Source: an uncultured Clostridia bacterium (GTDB taxonomy: Bacteria > Bacillota > Clostridia > Oscillospirales > Ruminococcaceae). Taken from it: a stretch of 64,000 nt of DNA. Below the pieces are notes generated by a model that saw only the letters and a list, made by a program, of their open reading frames with translations, had not been told where the DNA came from and searched no databases. The DNA lies in the NCBI GenBank assembly GCA_947168885.1, contig CAMVNQ010000014.1:1-64000 (forward strand), given 5' to 3'. A program made the translations under genes and the position numbers. This document shows positions 51,963-60,439 of the stretch, in pieces. How positions within the stretch are numbered: position 1 is the stretch's first letter; every line of letters starts with the position of its first letter.

Positions 51963-53138
51963 ATGAAAACTACAACCGAAAACAATACACTTACTGTTTA
52001 TCTTGAAGGCAGGATAGATACCAACAACGCCCCGCAGGTCGAAAAGGATATTTTCGCTGCGGTCGAGGGCGAGTCGGGAGATATCGTTATCGACGCGGAA
52101 AAGCTCGAATACATATCGAGTGCAGGACTTCGTGTTTTGATGAAGCTTCGCAAGAGCATCGACAAACCGCTGCCTGTAATCAACGTTTCGCGTGATGTAT
52201 ACGACATCTTCGAGACGACGGGATTTACCGAGCTGCTTGATATAAAAAAAGCATACCGCAAGGTCGATGTAAGCGGCTTGAAGCTCATGGGTCAGGGTCA
52301 GACCGGAAGTGTTTACCGTGCTGATGAAGAGACAGTCATAAAAGTGTTCAACAAGGGTGTAAACTTCGACATGATCATAAATGCCGAGAATGACAAGGCG
52401 CGAAAGGCGTTCATAAGCGGAGTTCCGACAGCTATCCCGTATGATATCGTAAAGGTCGGCGACTGCTACGGAACGGTCTATGAAATGCTCAATGCGAAAG
52501 ATCTTGTAAGCGTTATTACGGAGGACAGATCGCACCTTGAAGACTACATAAAGCTGTTTGCAAAGACTGTAAGAGAGATGCACAGCATAAAGGCTGACCA
52601 CGAAAAGTTTCTGCCTGCAAAAGCTGCATCGTTACAGGCGCTGCCCATGCTGGCATCAGTCCTTGATGCGGAAGAAATGCGCAAGGTGAAAGAAATTTAT
52701 GAGAATATCCCGGACAGAGATACATTCGTACACGGCGACTGCCACATCGGAAACGTCATGCTCAAAGACGGAGAGCTAATGTTTATCGACCTTGTGGCGG
52801 CAGGTGCCGGTCACCCGATATTTGACATGATAAGTATGTACTCACTGTTTGTCGAGCGCGCAAATGATAAGGCTGCGATCACTCAAAGTCCCGTTCTTCG
52901 CAATTTCACGACTGATGAAATAAACAGGATATGGAATACATTTATCCGTGCTTATCTCGATACCGACGACGAAGCTCTGATAAAGAAAGCGGAATATCAG
53001 ATATGCGGGTTCAGCGCTGTAAGACGCTTGTTTGCAGTCATTTTCATGCCCGGATTATTGTCTCCGGAGGCAATACAGGCAATGAAGAAGCAGATCTCAG
53101 ATTATTACGACAACGGACTTGAACCGATATGTTTTTAA
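51963..53138 (+). CDS. STAS domain fused to an aminoglycoside-phosphotransferase-like kinase (TIGR02172 type)
   Basis: 391 residues. Residues 1-95 are a STAS domain (AEKLEYISSAGLRVLMKLRK). Residues about 103-391 are a kinase of the APH/choline kinase fold: glycine-rich LMGQGQTGSVYRA, VIKVF with the ATP-binding Lys, catalytic VHGDCHIGNVML and metal-binding FIDLVAAG. Kinases of this paralogous family expand in fibre-degrading anaerobes; substrates are unknown. It is the second STAS-fused enzyme in 5 kb. A truncated relative is at 56047. AAAGGAATT precedes the start. Confidence 0.88.
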   Translation: MKTTTENNTLTVYLEGRIDTNNAPQVEKDIFAAVEGESGDIVIDAEKLEYISSAGLRVLMKLRKSIDKPLPVINVSRDVYDIFETTGFTELLDIKKAYRKVDVSGLKLMGQGQTGSVYRADEETVIKVFNKGVNFDMIINAENDKARKAFISGVPTAIPYDIVKVGDCYGTVYEMLNAKDLVSVITEDRSHLEDYIKLFAKTVREMHSIKADHEKFLPAKAASLQALPMLASVLDAEEMRKVKEIYENIPDRDTFVHGDCHIGNVMLKDGELMFIDLVAAGAGHPIFDMISMYSLFVERANDKAAITQSPVLRNFTTDEINRIWNTFIRAYLDTDDEALIKKAEYQICGFSAVRRLFAVIFMPGLLSPEAIQAMKKQISDYYDNGLEPICF

Positions 53139-53227
53139 TTAGCGATCACCCTTATTCGTGAAGCAGATGTTCTGAGTTTTAAGAGGCCACCGTATGAAAA
53201 AGAACACCAAAAAGTCGATATCATATT

Positions 53228-53731
53228 GACGGCGGGCAGCGTGAAGCTGCACTTGCCCTCGGGTACAACGAAAATCAGGCGTTTTTCAGATTCATTTTCC
53301 CGCAGGCGGCAGTACGGTTCATACCTGTGTATAAGCAAGAAATAGTATCGCTGTTGAAAAGCACGTCGATAGTAGGTTACATCGCGATACAAGACCTTAG
53401 GGAACCTCTAAAAACCCATTTTGAGAGAAAAAGAGCTATCCGCATCATCTACTGCGTCAAGCCTCCTAACCGGGCGACAGCCTGCCTTCGTCGCCTTTCC
53501 TTGTATCTGACGCGCCTATCTCATTTTCTCTTTTCAAAGTGGTTTTTAGAGGTACCCCTTACAAAGATGAGCGATATAATCCGCAGCCGTACTTATGAAG
53601 CATTCTTCCCGCTGATAGCGACGACGATTATTTACTTTATTCTCGCGTGGATAATTACACTGATAATCAAAATGATCCTGAATTGCTTTGACCGCAGACG
53701 TAAAATGAGGTGCAAAGCGAATAGAGCATAG
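53228..53731 (+). pseudogene. 5'-truncated amino-acid ABC transporter permease split by a MITE
   Basis: The reading GGQREAALALGYNENQAFF to IVGYIAIQDL (53231-53398) is the C-terminal half of a HisM/GlnP-type permease, including the EAA loop that contacts the ATPase. The MITE at 53400-53557 interrupts it. The frame resumes TKMSDIIRSRTYEAFFP and ends in a membrane segment and a basic tail (stop at 53729-53731). Removing the element and one CTTA joins the two parts in frame with no base lost. The 5' half and the partner ATPase and binding protein are missing, so the gene was already a fragment or was truncated separately. Confidence 0.88.
53400..53557 (-). mobile_element. Miniature inverted-repeat element, copy 2 (158 bp)
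   Basis: Same element as at 5807-5963, inserted the other way round. Ends are GGGAACCTCTAAAAACC and GGTTTTTAGAGGTACCC. The flanking direct repeat is CTTA (53396-53399 and 53558-53561). The middle, when reversed, shares AGGAGGCTTGACGCAG with copy 1. It interrupts an amino-acid permease gene. Confidence 0.9.
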
Positions 53732-53750
53732 ATAAAAGGAGCCGCATAAA

Positions 53751-54482
53751 ATGAACCCAAACGATAAAACTAAAATGTTTCAGGTCTCGACTTTGCAAGC
53801 GTTGGCGCTGGGCTATTCGAGAGCGGTCATAAATGTCGCAGAGCTTATGAAGCACGGAGACATCGGGCTCGGGACATTCGAGGACGTAAACGGCGAGATG
53901 ATCGTCATTGACGGACATTGCTACAGAGCCGATGAAAACGGAGATGTAAACGAAGCCGACGGCGATATCGGGGTTCCTTTCTCGTCTGTGACATTCTTCA
54001 AAAAAGACAGAAGCTTTGACATAGGCTGTATGGAAAGCGTTGATAAGCTGAAAGAGTATCTGAACCTTCGTATTGATGAAAATTTCGGCTTGAATAGTAT
54101 GCACATGGCACGCATAGACGGCAGCTTTAAAAGGGTGTGCGCACGAAGCGAATCGGGTCACAGATCGCACCATGTAAGTCTCAAAGATGCATTAAGCAAG
54201 ACCCAGAGAGATTTTAACTTTGATGATGTAAGAGGTACGTTGGTCTGCGTCTATTATCCCGACTATATGGACGGTATCAATGCTTCGGGGTGGCATCTGC
54301 ACTTTATTTCGGAAGACAGGAAAACGGGAGGTCATGTTTTTGATGTTTCTATGACAAACGGAACATTATACCTGGACAAGGTAACGAATATCGAGATCAC
54401 ATTGCCGAACGAGCCTGCCTTTGACACATACACCTTGAAAAATGCTTCCAAGGACGAAATAAAGAGTGTTGAGCAAAAGTAG
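53751..54482 (+). CDS. budA: Alpha-acetolactate decarboxylase
   Basis: 243 residues, close to the family length. Features are GLGTFEDVNGEMIVIDG, the arginine-containing ARSESGHRSHHVSL, and the zinc ligands GWHLHFISE (two His) with GGHVFD (third His). It converts 2-acetolactate to acetoin in the cytoplasm, a route to dispose of pyruvate and of excess acid. It is not clustered with acetolactate synthase here. AAAGGAGCC precedes the start. The 19 bases after the permease remnant hold its leader, so its expression may now depend on the sequence left by the insertion. Confidence 0.92.
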   Translation: MNPNDKTKMFQVSTLQALALGYSRAVINVAELMKHGDIGLGTFEDVNGEMIVIDGHCYRADENGDVNEADGDIGVPFSSVTFFKKDRSFDIGCMESVDKLKEYLNLRIDENFGLNSMHMARIDGSFKRVCARSESGHRSHHVSLKDALSKTQRDFNFDDVRGTLVCVYYPDYMDGINASGWHLHFISEDRKTGGHVFDVSMTNGTLYLDKVTNIEITLPNEPAFDTYTLKNASKDEIKSVEQK

Positions 54483-54535
54483 CGAAAAGCATTTCAGAAA
54501 ACTAAACGGCAATTGATAAAGGTGAGGTGACTGAT

Positions 54536-56041
54536 ATGACATTTGAAAACAAGATAAACCGCTCGGAAGCGGTAAATTGTGTATTATGTGGCAACGCCCG
54601 CTGTGAACAAGCTTGTCCCGTAAAGCTCCCCGCAAAGGCTCTGCGCGGGATATGGTTCGATAACAGCAGATGCACTGCCGCGGAGCTTCCCGCCGAAAAC
54701 CCATGCGCAGGCTGTTCCGCTCCCTGCGAGAAGGCGTGCGTGAGAGCGGGAAAAGTGCCGATAAAGGAGCTTATGACGCGGCTGTATGAAGATGTGAAGC
54801 CCTCGCTCGAAATACCAGCGCCTGCGGACAAGAATAGGCTGAAAACCGACATTTGCGGCATACCGCTTGAAAATCCGTTCCTGCTGTCGTCTTCGGTGGT
54901 CGCAAGTACATACGACATGTGCGCGAGAGCCTTTGAAGCAGGTTGGGCAGGTGCGGCGTTCAAAACGATATGCTCTCTCGACATTCACGAAGCGTCACCG
55001 CGTTTCTCCGCAATAAAGGGTATCAGCGGAGAGATAATAGGCTTCAAGAACATTGAACAGCTCTCCGACCACAGCGTAGCCGAAAACATGGAGATATTCC
55101 GCAAACTCAAGCAAAACTACCCGACAAAGTTCATTCTCGCTTCTATTATGGGAAAGGACGAGGCGGAGTGGGCGGAGCTTGCGGGGCTGTGCGAGCAGAA
55201 CGGCGCGGACGCGGTGGAGCTGAACTTCTCCTGCCCGAATATGGCGGAAGACGGCTTGGGCTCGGATATAGGGCAGGTACCTGAGCTTGTCGAGCGTTTC
55301 ACCCGTGCGGCAAAGCGCGGCTGCAATATACCCGTGCTCGCGAAGCTCACCCCGAATGTGGCATCGATGATACCCGCGGGAGAAGCCGCAAAGCGCGGCG
55401 GTGCGGACGGTATAGCCGCGATAAACACGATAAAGAGCGTCACGGGCGTTAATCCGCATACATTGGTCGCCGCTCCCGCGGTACACGGACAGTCGGCGCT
55501 CGGCGGCTACAGCGGAAATGCCGTAAAACCGATAGCTCTGCGGTTCATTGCAGAGCTTGCAAACGGCAAGGCACTTAACGGGCTGCACATCAGCGGAATG
55601 GGCGGTATCGAAACATGGCAGGACGCGCTTGAATTCATACTTCTCGGCAGCGGCTCGTTACAGGTAACGACTGCCGTAATGCAGTACGGCTACCGTATAA
55701 TCGACGACCTCACGAGCGGGCTGAATTACTACCTCGCGGAAAAGGGATATAACAGCGTTAAGGAGCTTGTCGGGCTTGCAGCCAATACTGTCAGCGACTC
55801 AACAGATGTTCTTGAACGTGACACGGTGCTGTTCCCGAAATTCGACCATGCGAAGTGTATAGGCTGCGGAAGGTGCGCTATCTCGTGCAGCGACGGCGGT
55901 CACAGCGCTATAAAGCAAGATGATGACGGCAAACCGAAGCTCGACGGCAGCAAGTGCGTCGGCTGTCACCTGTGTCTGCTCGTCTGTCCCGAAAGAGCGA
56001 TAGGAACGGCAAAAAGGCGGATAGACCACAGAAAACAGTAA
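54536..56041 (+). CDS. PreA-like dihydropyrimidine/dihydroorotate dehydrogenase-type flavoprotein with extra iron-sulfur domains
   Basis: 501 residues. The start at 54536 follows AAGGTGAGG. An N-terminal cysteine-rich domain (VLCGNARCEQACPVKLP, NPCAGCSAPCEKACV) resembles the GltD/PreT iron-sulfur region. The TIM barrel (about 105-430) has NPFLLSSSVVAST, ELNFSCPNM, KLTPN and SGMGGIETWQDA, as in class 1 dihydroorotate and dihydropyrimidine dehydrogenases. Two C-terminal 4Fe-4S motifs follow (CIGCGRCAISC, CVGCHLCLLVC). It probably reduces or oxidises a pyrimidine with ferredoxin or NAD(P)H. No PreT partner lies adjacent; the fused N-domain may replace part of it. Confidence 0.87.
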   Translation: MTFENKINRSEAVNCVLCGNARCEQACPVKLPAKALRGIWFDNSRCTAAELPAENPCAGCSAPCEKACVRAGKVPIKELMTRLYEDVKPSLEIPAPADKNRLKTDICGIPLENPFLLSSSVVASTYDMCARAFEAGWAGAAFKTICSLDIHEASPRFSAIKGISGEIIGFKNIEQLSDHSVAENMEIFRKLKQNYPTKFILASIMGKDEAEWAELAGLCEQNGADAVELNFSCPNMAEDGLGSDIGQVPELVERFTRAAKRGCNIPVLAKLTPNVASMIPAGEAAKRGGADGIAAINTIKSVTGVNPHTLVAAPAVHGQSALGGYSGNAVKPIALRFIAELANGKALNGLHISGMGGIETWQDALEFILLGSGSLQVTTAVMQYGYRIIDDLTSGLNYYLAEKGYNSVKELVGLAANTVSDSTDVLERDTVLFPKFDHAKCIGCGRCAISCSDGGHSAIKQDDDGKPKLDGSKCVGCHLCLLVCPERAIGTAKRRIDHRKQ

Positions 56042-56046
56042 TATGC

Positions 56047-56277
56047 ATGAAAAGAAAAATGGTAATAAACAATAAGACCGACGAGAAAGAATACTGCCAT
56101 GTTTCCCTCGAAGGCTGTAAACTGCTTGGTCAGGGAAAGCACGGGCGGGTATATGAGCTCAACGATGAGCAGATAATCAAGATATACTATGATGATACCG
56201 CGCTCACGCAGATCGAACTGGAGCGCATAAACGGCCAAAAAGCATTTGTTAAGGGCGTGCCGAACGCAACACCTTAA
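56047..56277 (+). pseudogene. N-terminal fragment of a TIGR02172-type kinase
   Basis: 76 residues. CKLLGQGKHGRVYELNDEQ and IIKIYYDD, then KAFVKGVPNATP, align with the N-lobe of the STAS-kinase at 51963 (GQGQTGSVYRA, VIKVF, KAFISGVPTAIP). The frame stops right after that, before any catalytic residue. There is no STAS part. It is a decayed copy or a deletion end point; the 200 bases downstream contain no continuation. Confidence 0.8.
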
Positions 56278-56484
56278 TAACAATTATTTGGTAAAGTTTG
56301 GACGGTTGATTTTACAATAACAACCGAAAATATAAGGACTTGTCTCTGTTTACTCGGAGATAAGTCCTTATGATATGCACCTGCAATAATTTAATGTTCG
56401 GTTAATACAATTCGATTCTTCATGTAAGGCAGCTATCGTATCATGTATTCATACGATAAACCACTGCCCAAAGGAGAAATCAAT

Positions 56485-57306
56485 ATGAAAAGAATTATAT
56501 CGGCATTATCAGCATTTATTCTTGCAGTAACATCAATTGGAACAGGTCTTACAGCTTCGGCTGAGAGCAGTGAAGAATCCACCCCGTCGGGAATCGCTTA
56601 TAGTGACATCGGCAGCAGGATCGACAGCTATATCAAAGAACGTGAAGCGGGACTTGCTTCCTGCGCGGTTAGCGTATTTGATGCGAACGGTACTGTATTT
56701 GACGGATATTACGGCTATGCGGACATTGCGAACGGCATTACTGCTGATGCTGAGACCGTTTATGAATGGGGCAGCACCTCAAAAATGCTTGTATGGACTT
56801 CAATCATGCAGCAGTGGGAGCGTGGAAATATCGAACTTGATGCAGACATCCGCGATTATCTCCCCGACGGTTTTCTCACCAAATTGCAGTACCCCGACGA
56901 AAAGATAACCATGATAAACCTGATGAGCCACAATGCGGGCTTTCAGGAGAGCTTTTACGAAAATCAGGAAGCAGCACCTGATGATGTTTACGACACGCTT
57001 GAAGATGCTGTAAAAGCCTGCGAATGCTGGCAGGCATCTCATGTGGGAGAATACACGGTATATTCCAACTGGGGTACGGCTCTTGCGGCTTACATCGTTG
57101 AGCAGACAAGCGGCGAGGACTATGTTTCCTACGTTCACGAGAATATTTTTGAGCCGTTCGTAACAGAGAATACAGCAAGAACGGTCGGTCACGGAACGGG
57201 GCTGGGGCTTGCGGTCACAAAGCGCGTGATTGAGAACCATGGCGGAAAGATATGTGTGGAAACAGCAGATTCAGACTATACGAAGATGTTTGTCATAAGG
57301 CTGTAG
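56485..57306 (+). CDS. Chimera: beta-lactamase-fold serine hydrolase joined to a histidine-kinase ATPase tail
   Basis: 273 residues from the start at 56485 (AAAGGAG upstream). A signal peptide (about 1-27, ending TASAES) leads into a class C beta-lactamase-like domain with S97-T-S-K100 and Y193-S-N195. At about residue 221, IFEPF marks a join: the remainder (GHGTGLGLAVTKRVIENHGG, then VETADS) is the G2 box and end of a histidine-kinase ATPase domain. Both parent families carry a similar NIFEP-type string at that point. The hydrolase lost its third motif and the kinase its front, so the product is probably inactive, though the frame is intact. Confidence 0.82.
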   Translation: MKRIISALSAFILAVTSIGTGLTASAESSEESTPSGIAYSDIGSRIDSYIKEREAGLASCAVSVFDANGTVFDGYYGYADIANGITADAETVYEWGSTSKMLVWTSIMQQWERGNIELDADIRDYLPDGFLTKLQYPDEKITMINLMSHNAGFQESFYENQEAAPDDVYDTLEDAVKACECWQASHVGEYTVYSNWGTALAAYIVEQTSGEDYVSYVHENIFEPFVTENTARTVGHGTGLGLAVTKRVIENHGGKICVETADSDYTKMFVIRL

Positions 57307-57352
57307 TCTATTGGCGCACTCTGTTTCCGTTCCGCAAAAGTCCAAATCGGAA

Positions 57353-57472
57353 TTATGGCATATCCCATATAGAAAAAATACAGATACCACTGTTTAGCTC
57401 TTTGCGCAATCGATCAAGAACTGTCTCAGGTTTCTTTTTTATAGCGTAAATGCACCTGTTGGTATCGAGCAT
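57353..57472 (-). pseudogene. Truncated VapC-type PIN toxin
   Basis: 39 residues: MLDTNRCIYAIKKKPETV, then LNSGICIFSI and an early stop. The start resembles VapC toxins, with the first catalytic Asp (LDTN), but three of the four acids are missing and no VapB antitoxin is seen upstream. It is a remnant. It lies in the gap between the chimeric hydrolase and the Fic module, with nothing else recognisable in 57307-57496. Confidence 0.7.
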
Positions 57473-57496
57473 ATGCTTCATGCAGAGATATAATAC

Positions 57497-57525
57497 TTGA
57501 CAAATCCGTCCTCATATATTATAAT
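57497..57525 (+). promoter_or_regulatory. Perfect consensus promoter of the VbhA/Fic pair
   Basis: TTGACA (57497-57502) and TATAAT (57520-57525) are 17 bases apart. The antitoxin ATG is 45 bases downstream with GAGGTGG in between. Confidence 0.85.
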
Positions 57526-57569
57526 GTAATAAATAATATAAAGGTCAAGTGTCTTGAGGTGGTTATAAT

Positions 57570-57737
57570 ATGCAGGAAATGACAATTGACAGAGCTGTTA
57601 ACAATGCAATAGCTTCGGTTGAAATGGAAGGCTTTACCATTTCCGGAGACGAGCGTGCTCTTATATATAAGCTGGTACGCAAGGAGATAACGCTCGCGGA
57701 TGCGCTGAAACAGCTTAATGAAAAGAAGAGCGCGTAA
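57570..57737 (+). CDS. VbhA-like antitoxin of a Fic protein
   Basis: 55 residues, too short to be found by a length filter. It has the inhibitory motif S-x3-E-G (S16-V-E-M-E20-G21) in a helix (RAVNNAIASVEMEGF), followed by SGDERALIYKLVRKEIT and ADALKQLNEK. In VbhA the Glu of this helix blocks the ATP site of the Fic partner. It ends 2 bases before the Fic gene. GAGGTGG precedes the ATG. Confidence 0.85.
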   Translation: MQEMTIDRAVNNAIASVEMEGFTISGDERALIYKLVRKEITLADALKQLNEKKSA

Positions 57738-57739
57738 CT

Positions 57740-58330
57740 ATGCCTTATAGCTTAAATGCAACAGATGCCGATTGCTATGAGGGAACGACTGTCCTTATCA
57801 ATAAGCTCGGTATAAAGAATGAAACCGAGCTCGACAAGAATGAGCGTGTCATAACGGGATTCAAGACTGCGGAGCTTATCACAAAGCCACTGAAACCGGA
57901 CTTTGATTTCGGCGACTACAAGCTGATACACCGCGAACTATTCTCTGATTTGTACGTTTGGGCGGGTTGCATACGGACAATATCGTTGTCCAAGAGTGCG
58001 ACGGTGTTTACAGCGCCTGAGAAGATCGAGGAAATTGGTAATTCTGTCTTTAAACGGCTCAACGATTGCAATTTCTATGCAGATATGAACCGTTCTGACT
58101 TTATACGCGAAGCTGCCGAGCTGTATGATTCTCTCAATCGCCTGCATCCGTTCAGAGAGGGCAATGGCAGGACAGAACGCATTTTCTTCTCACGTCTTAT
58201 CAGAAATGCCGGATTTGACATAGACTTTTCCGCTACAAACTCCGACTTGCTTATGATCGGAAGCATTCAGGCAGCGAGCGGTGTTATGGATAACTTGATA
58301 AAATTCTTTGAAGAGAACATAACAGAGTAA
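57740..58330 (+). CDS. Fic-domain AMP transferase (toxin of a class I Fic pair)
   Basis: 196 residues. The active-site loop is HPFREGNGRT (136-145), matching the Fic consensus HxFx(D/E)GNGRxxR, with TERIFF after it; the flap region is SLSKSATVFTAP. Such proteins attach AMP to target proteins, often gyrase and topoisomerase IV in the VbhT group. The inhibitor is encoded separately upstream, so it belongs to class I. No C-terminal BID or DNA-binding domain is present. Confidence 0.92.
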   Translation: MPYSLNATDADCYEGTTVLINKLGIKNETELDKNERVITGFKTAELITKPLKPDFDFGDYKLIHRELFSDLYVWAGCIRTISLSKSATVFTAPEKIEEIGNSVFKRLNDCNFYADMNRSDFIREAAELYDSLNRLHPFREGNGRTERIFFSRLIRNAGFDIDFSATNSDLLMIGSIQAASGVMDNLIKFFEENITE

Positions 58331-58331
58331 A

Positions 58332-58380
58332 ATCCGCTGCCTATTCAGACAGCGGATCATTATTATTATTATTATTATTC
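58332..58380 (+). terminator. Terminator of the Fic gene with an (ATT)7 tail
   Basis: ATCCGCTG and CAGCGGAT pair around a 10-base loop right after the stop codon. The tail is seven ATT units (58359-58379), a trinucleotide repeat that could vary in length between strains. Confidence 0.75.
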
Positions 58381-58497
58381 GGTATCGTAAATGAGGTATG
58401 GCAGAATCCAATAACTCCGTCGGACTTCCGCCTATAAAAGTGGTATAAATGCCAATAGTTTTTATATAAAAACACCTTTAAATCAGTACGGTTTGTA

Positions 58498-58621
58498 TCA
58501 CCGAAACGCTGGAAATGCACTATCTCGCGTTCACGCAGATAGCGTATGATGTTCGTGACATCGGGGTCGTCAGATATGCGCAGTAAGTTGTCATAGGTAG
58601 CGCGGGCTTTCTGCTCTGCCG
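58498..58621 (-). pseudogene. Partial duplicate of cotJC
   Basis: 124 bases match positions 63164-63287 in the intact cotJC with about six differences. The frame still reads AEQKARATYDNLLRISDD and REREIVHFQRFG but has no start, ferritin-like front part or proper end; it runs on into unrelated sequence (NRTDLKVFLYKNYWHLY). With the fragment at 32527 it shows repeated copying of this locus. Confidence 0.8.
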
Positions 58622-58747
58622 ACACTGTGAGCTTGCGATAATGTCATGATTTTTAGCATAGAATACAAAAACGATCGTCTGTTATTTTGTGGGAAGTTTA
58701 ATACGATTCATCAAATCGCCTGCCATAATCGAACATACAAAACCGTA

Positions 58748-58791
58748 AAAAAGGGCAATGACTTCCATGTACGGAGGACATTGCCCTTTTA
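58748..58791 (-). terminator. Terminator of the carboxylate transporter gene
   Basis: AAAAGGGCAATG and CATTGCCCTTTT are perfectly paired across an 18-base loop, with A and T runs on both sides, so it may work in both directions. Confidence 0.85.
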
Positions 58792-58828
58792 TTAAACCGC
58801 CATAAATACCGAACAATCTATCCCGCAT

Positions 58829-60115
58829 TCAGAAAAAAAGCGGAATTATGATCGACGCCATAAGAATAATGAATGCTCCGCCGAGACGCGAAGAGATCTG
58901 TGCAAACGGCATCAGCTCCATTCTGTTCGCCGCCATAAGGACAGCAACATCACCGGTGCCGCCCATATTTGCCATACAGAGCCCCGCTGTTATTGCCGCT
59001 TCTATCGGGTAAAATCCGACAAGCCGTCCTATGAGAGCCGAGCCTGTAACAGCTCCGATAATTACGACCAGAACAAGTACAAGGTACATTGGAGAGAAAG
59101 CTTCGATTATCTGTCCCATATCTGTGTAAGCTATGCCTATTCCGAGCATAAGCGCAGCAGTCCAGTTCTTTGACACGAAGTTGTACCAGAGTGCAGCGTC
59201 ATCCTCATAGCGTTCCGGAATAAGCCCGAGACATTTTACAACAGCTACGGAAATAATCATCCATGCGTAAGGGTGAATATCAGCACCGAGCATTTTTACG
59301 AGTGAAGAGATAAGCGAACCGAATGAAAAGAAAGCAGTGGAGATGATAACACCGACAGCGTAATTCTCTATTCCGCTTACATTAAGTTCCTTCTTTTCTT
59401 CCTTCAGTGAAGCGTCTTTTGATATAACAAGCTGTCCGTTGCCGCTGAGTTTCGGGAAAGCCTTTCCGAGCCTGTTCAGAAGGCCGCCGAAAACTATCGC
59501 AAAAGCGTTGCCAAGTGCAACTGCCGGAACAAGCCGGCTAAGAATTGTTTCGGACGGAATCCCGAGAGCGCCCTCAAACACATTTGCAATAGGTACTGCT
59601 CCTGCACCCATACCGCCGCCCATTATCGGTATTCCGATATATGCAACGGATTCTCCGGCATTCATGCCAAAGAAGTTTCCAACTAGAGCAACAAGTCCAA
59701 GTGCTGCCGCAACAGCTCCGATAATACACGGAAGGTATCTTATGGCAGCCTTTATCAGAAGTTTGCGGTTCATTCCAAGAATAGAACCTGTGATGAGCGC
59801 AGATATGTAAAAATCGAGGAACCCTGCGCTTTTCATGAACGCAGTGCAGTTTTCCGTGACTTCAGCCGGTATAATATTCCAGTATGTAAGAGCAGCACCG
59901 CCGAAAATACATACTATCGCGCCGCCGCCGAGAAAAGTCTTGACAAAAGGCGTGATATTGCCAATTACGTTCAGGAGTGCGCCGAATATCATCAGAAACA
60001 GAAATGCTCCGACCATTCCAGTGGGAAGAACGTTGAGTGCACAACAAGCAACAACAATCAGCACAATAATTAAAAACCACTTCAGATCTAATCCGACAAT
60101 TTTTATGTTTTTCAT
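58829..60115 (-). CDS. 2-hydroxycarboxylate transporter family symporter (citrate/malate type)
   Basis: 428 residues with about eleven membrane segments. The two family re-entrant loops with GGxG motifs are GGGMGAGAVP (about residue 166-175) and MANMGGTGDVAV (about 389-400). Members such as CitS and MaeN move citrate or malate with sodium or exchange them for fermentation products. Which acid is carried here cannot be told. It is a single-gene unit between a terminator and the divergent hydrogenase-GGDEF gene. Confidence 0.92.
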   Translation of the reverse strand: MKNIKIVGLDLKWFLIIVLIVVACCALNVLPTGMVGAFLFLMIFGALLNVIGNITPFVKTFLGGGAIVCIFGGAALTYWNIIPAEVTENCTAFMKSAGFLDFYISALITGSILGMNRKLLIKAAIRYLPCIIGAVAAALGLVALVGNFFGMNAGESVAYIGIPIMGGGMGAGAVPIANVFEGALGIPSETILSRLVPAVALGNAFAIVFGGLLNRLGKAFPKLSGNGQLVISKDASLKEEKKELNVSGIENYAVGVIISTAFFSFGSLISSLVKMLGADIHPYAWMIISVAVVKCLGLIPERYEDDAALWYNFVSKNWTAALMLGIGIAYTDMGQIIEAFSPMYLVLVLVVIIGAVTGSALIGRLVGFYPIEAAITAGLCMANMGGTGDVAVLMAANRMELMPFAQISSRLGGAFIILMASIIIPLFF

Positions 60116-60307
60116 GGCAATTCAACAACTCCCTGATAAAAAGCATAAGATCATTTTTTGTATTATAGCACATATATCAGGATTATGCAAGATGCAGACG
60201 ACAATTCATGTATGTCCAGAAAAAAAGGCAATGATACTGTACCGGCAATACCGCACAAAAAGTGCGCGGTATGAGCTAAATTATTTTTGAAAGTTGATCG
60301 CGTTTTA

Positions 60308-60336
60308 TTGCATTTTTCAATCAATTGTGGTATAAT
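60308..60336 (+). promoter_or_regulatory. Promoter of the hydrogenase-GGDEF gene
   Basis: TTGCAT (60308-60313) and TATAAT (60331-60336) with 17 bases between, about 100 bases before the ATG at 60440. A small hairpin (ATACCGCAC with GTGCGCGGTAT, about 60249-60274) precedes it. Confidence 0.65.
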
Positions 60337-60439
60337 AAATATCAGCGACATTGCACAAATATACCAATGCTCTTTGTGCAGTATTACCAAACGATTAATA
60401 AACCGTGACTTATTATCATATCCACAGGAGATGAATACA

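Noticed and set aside
58359-58379. (ATT)7 as a phase-variation tract of the Fic gene
   Set aside because: It lies after the stop codon in the terminator tail, so it cannot change the reading frame.
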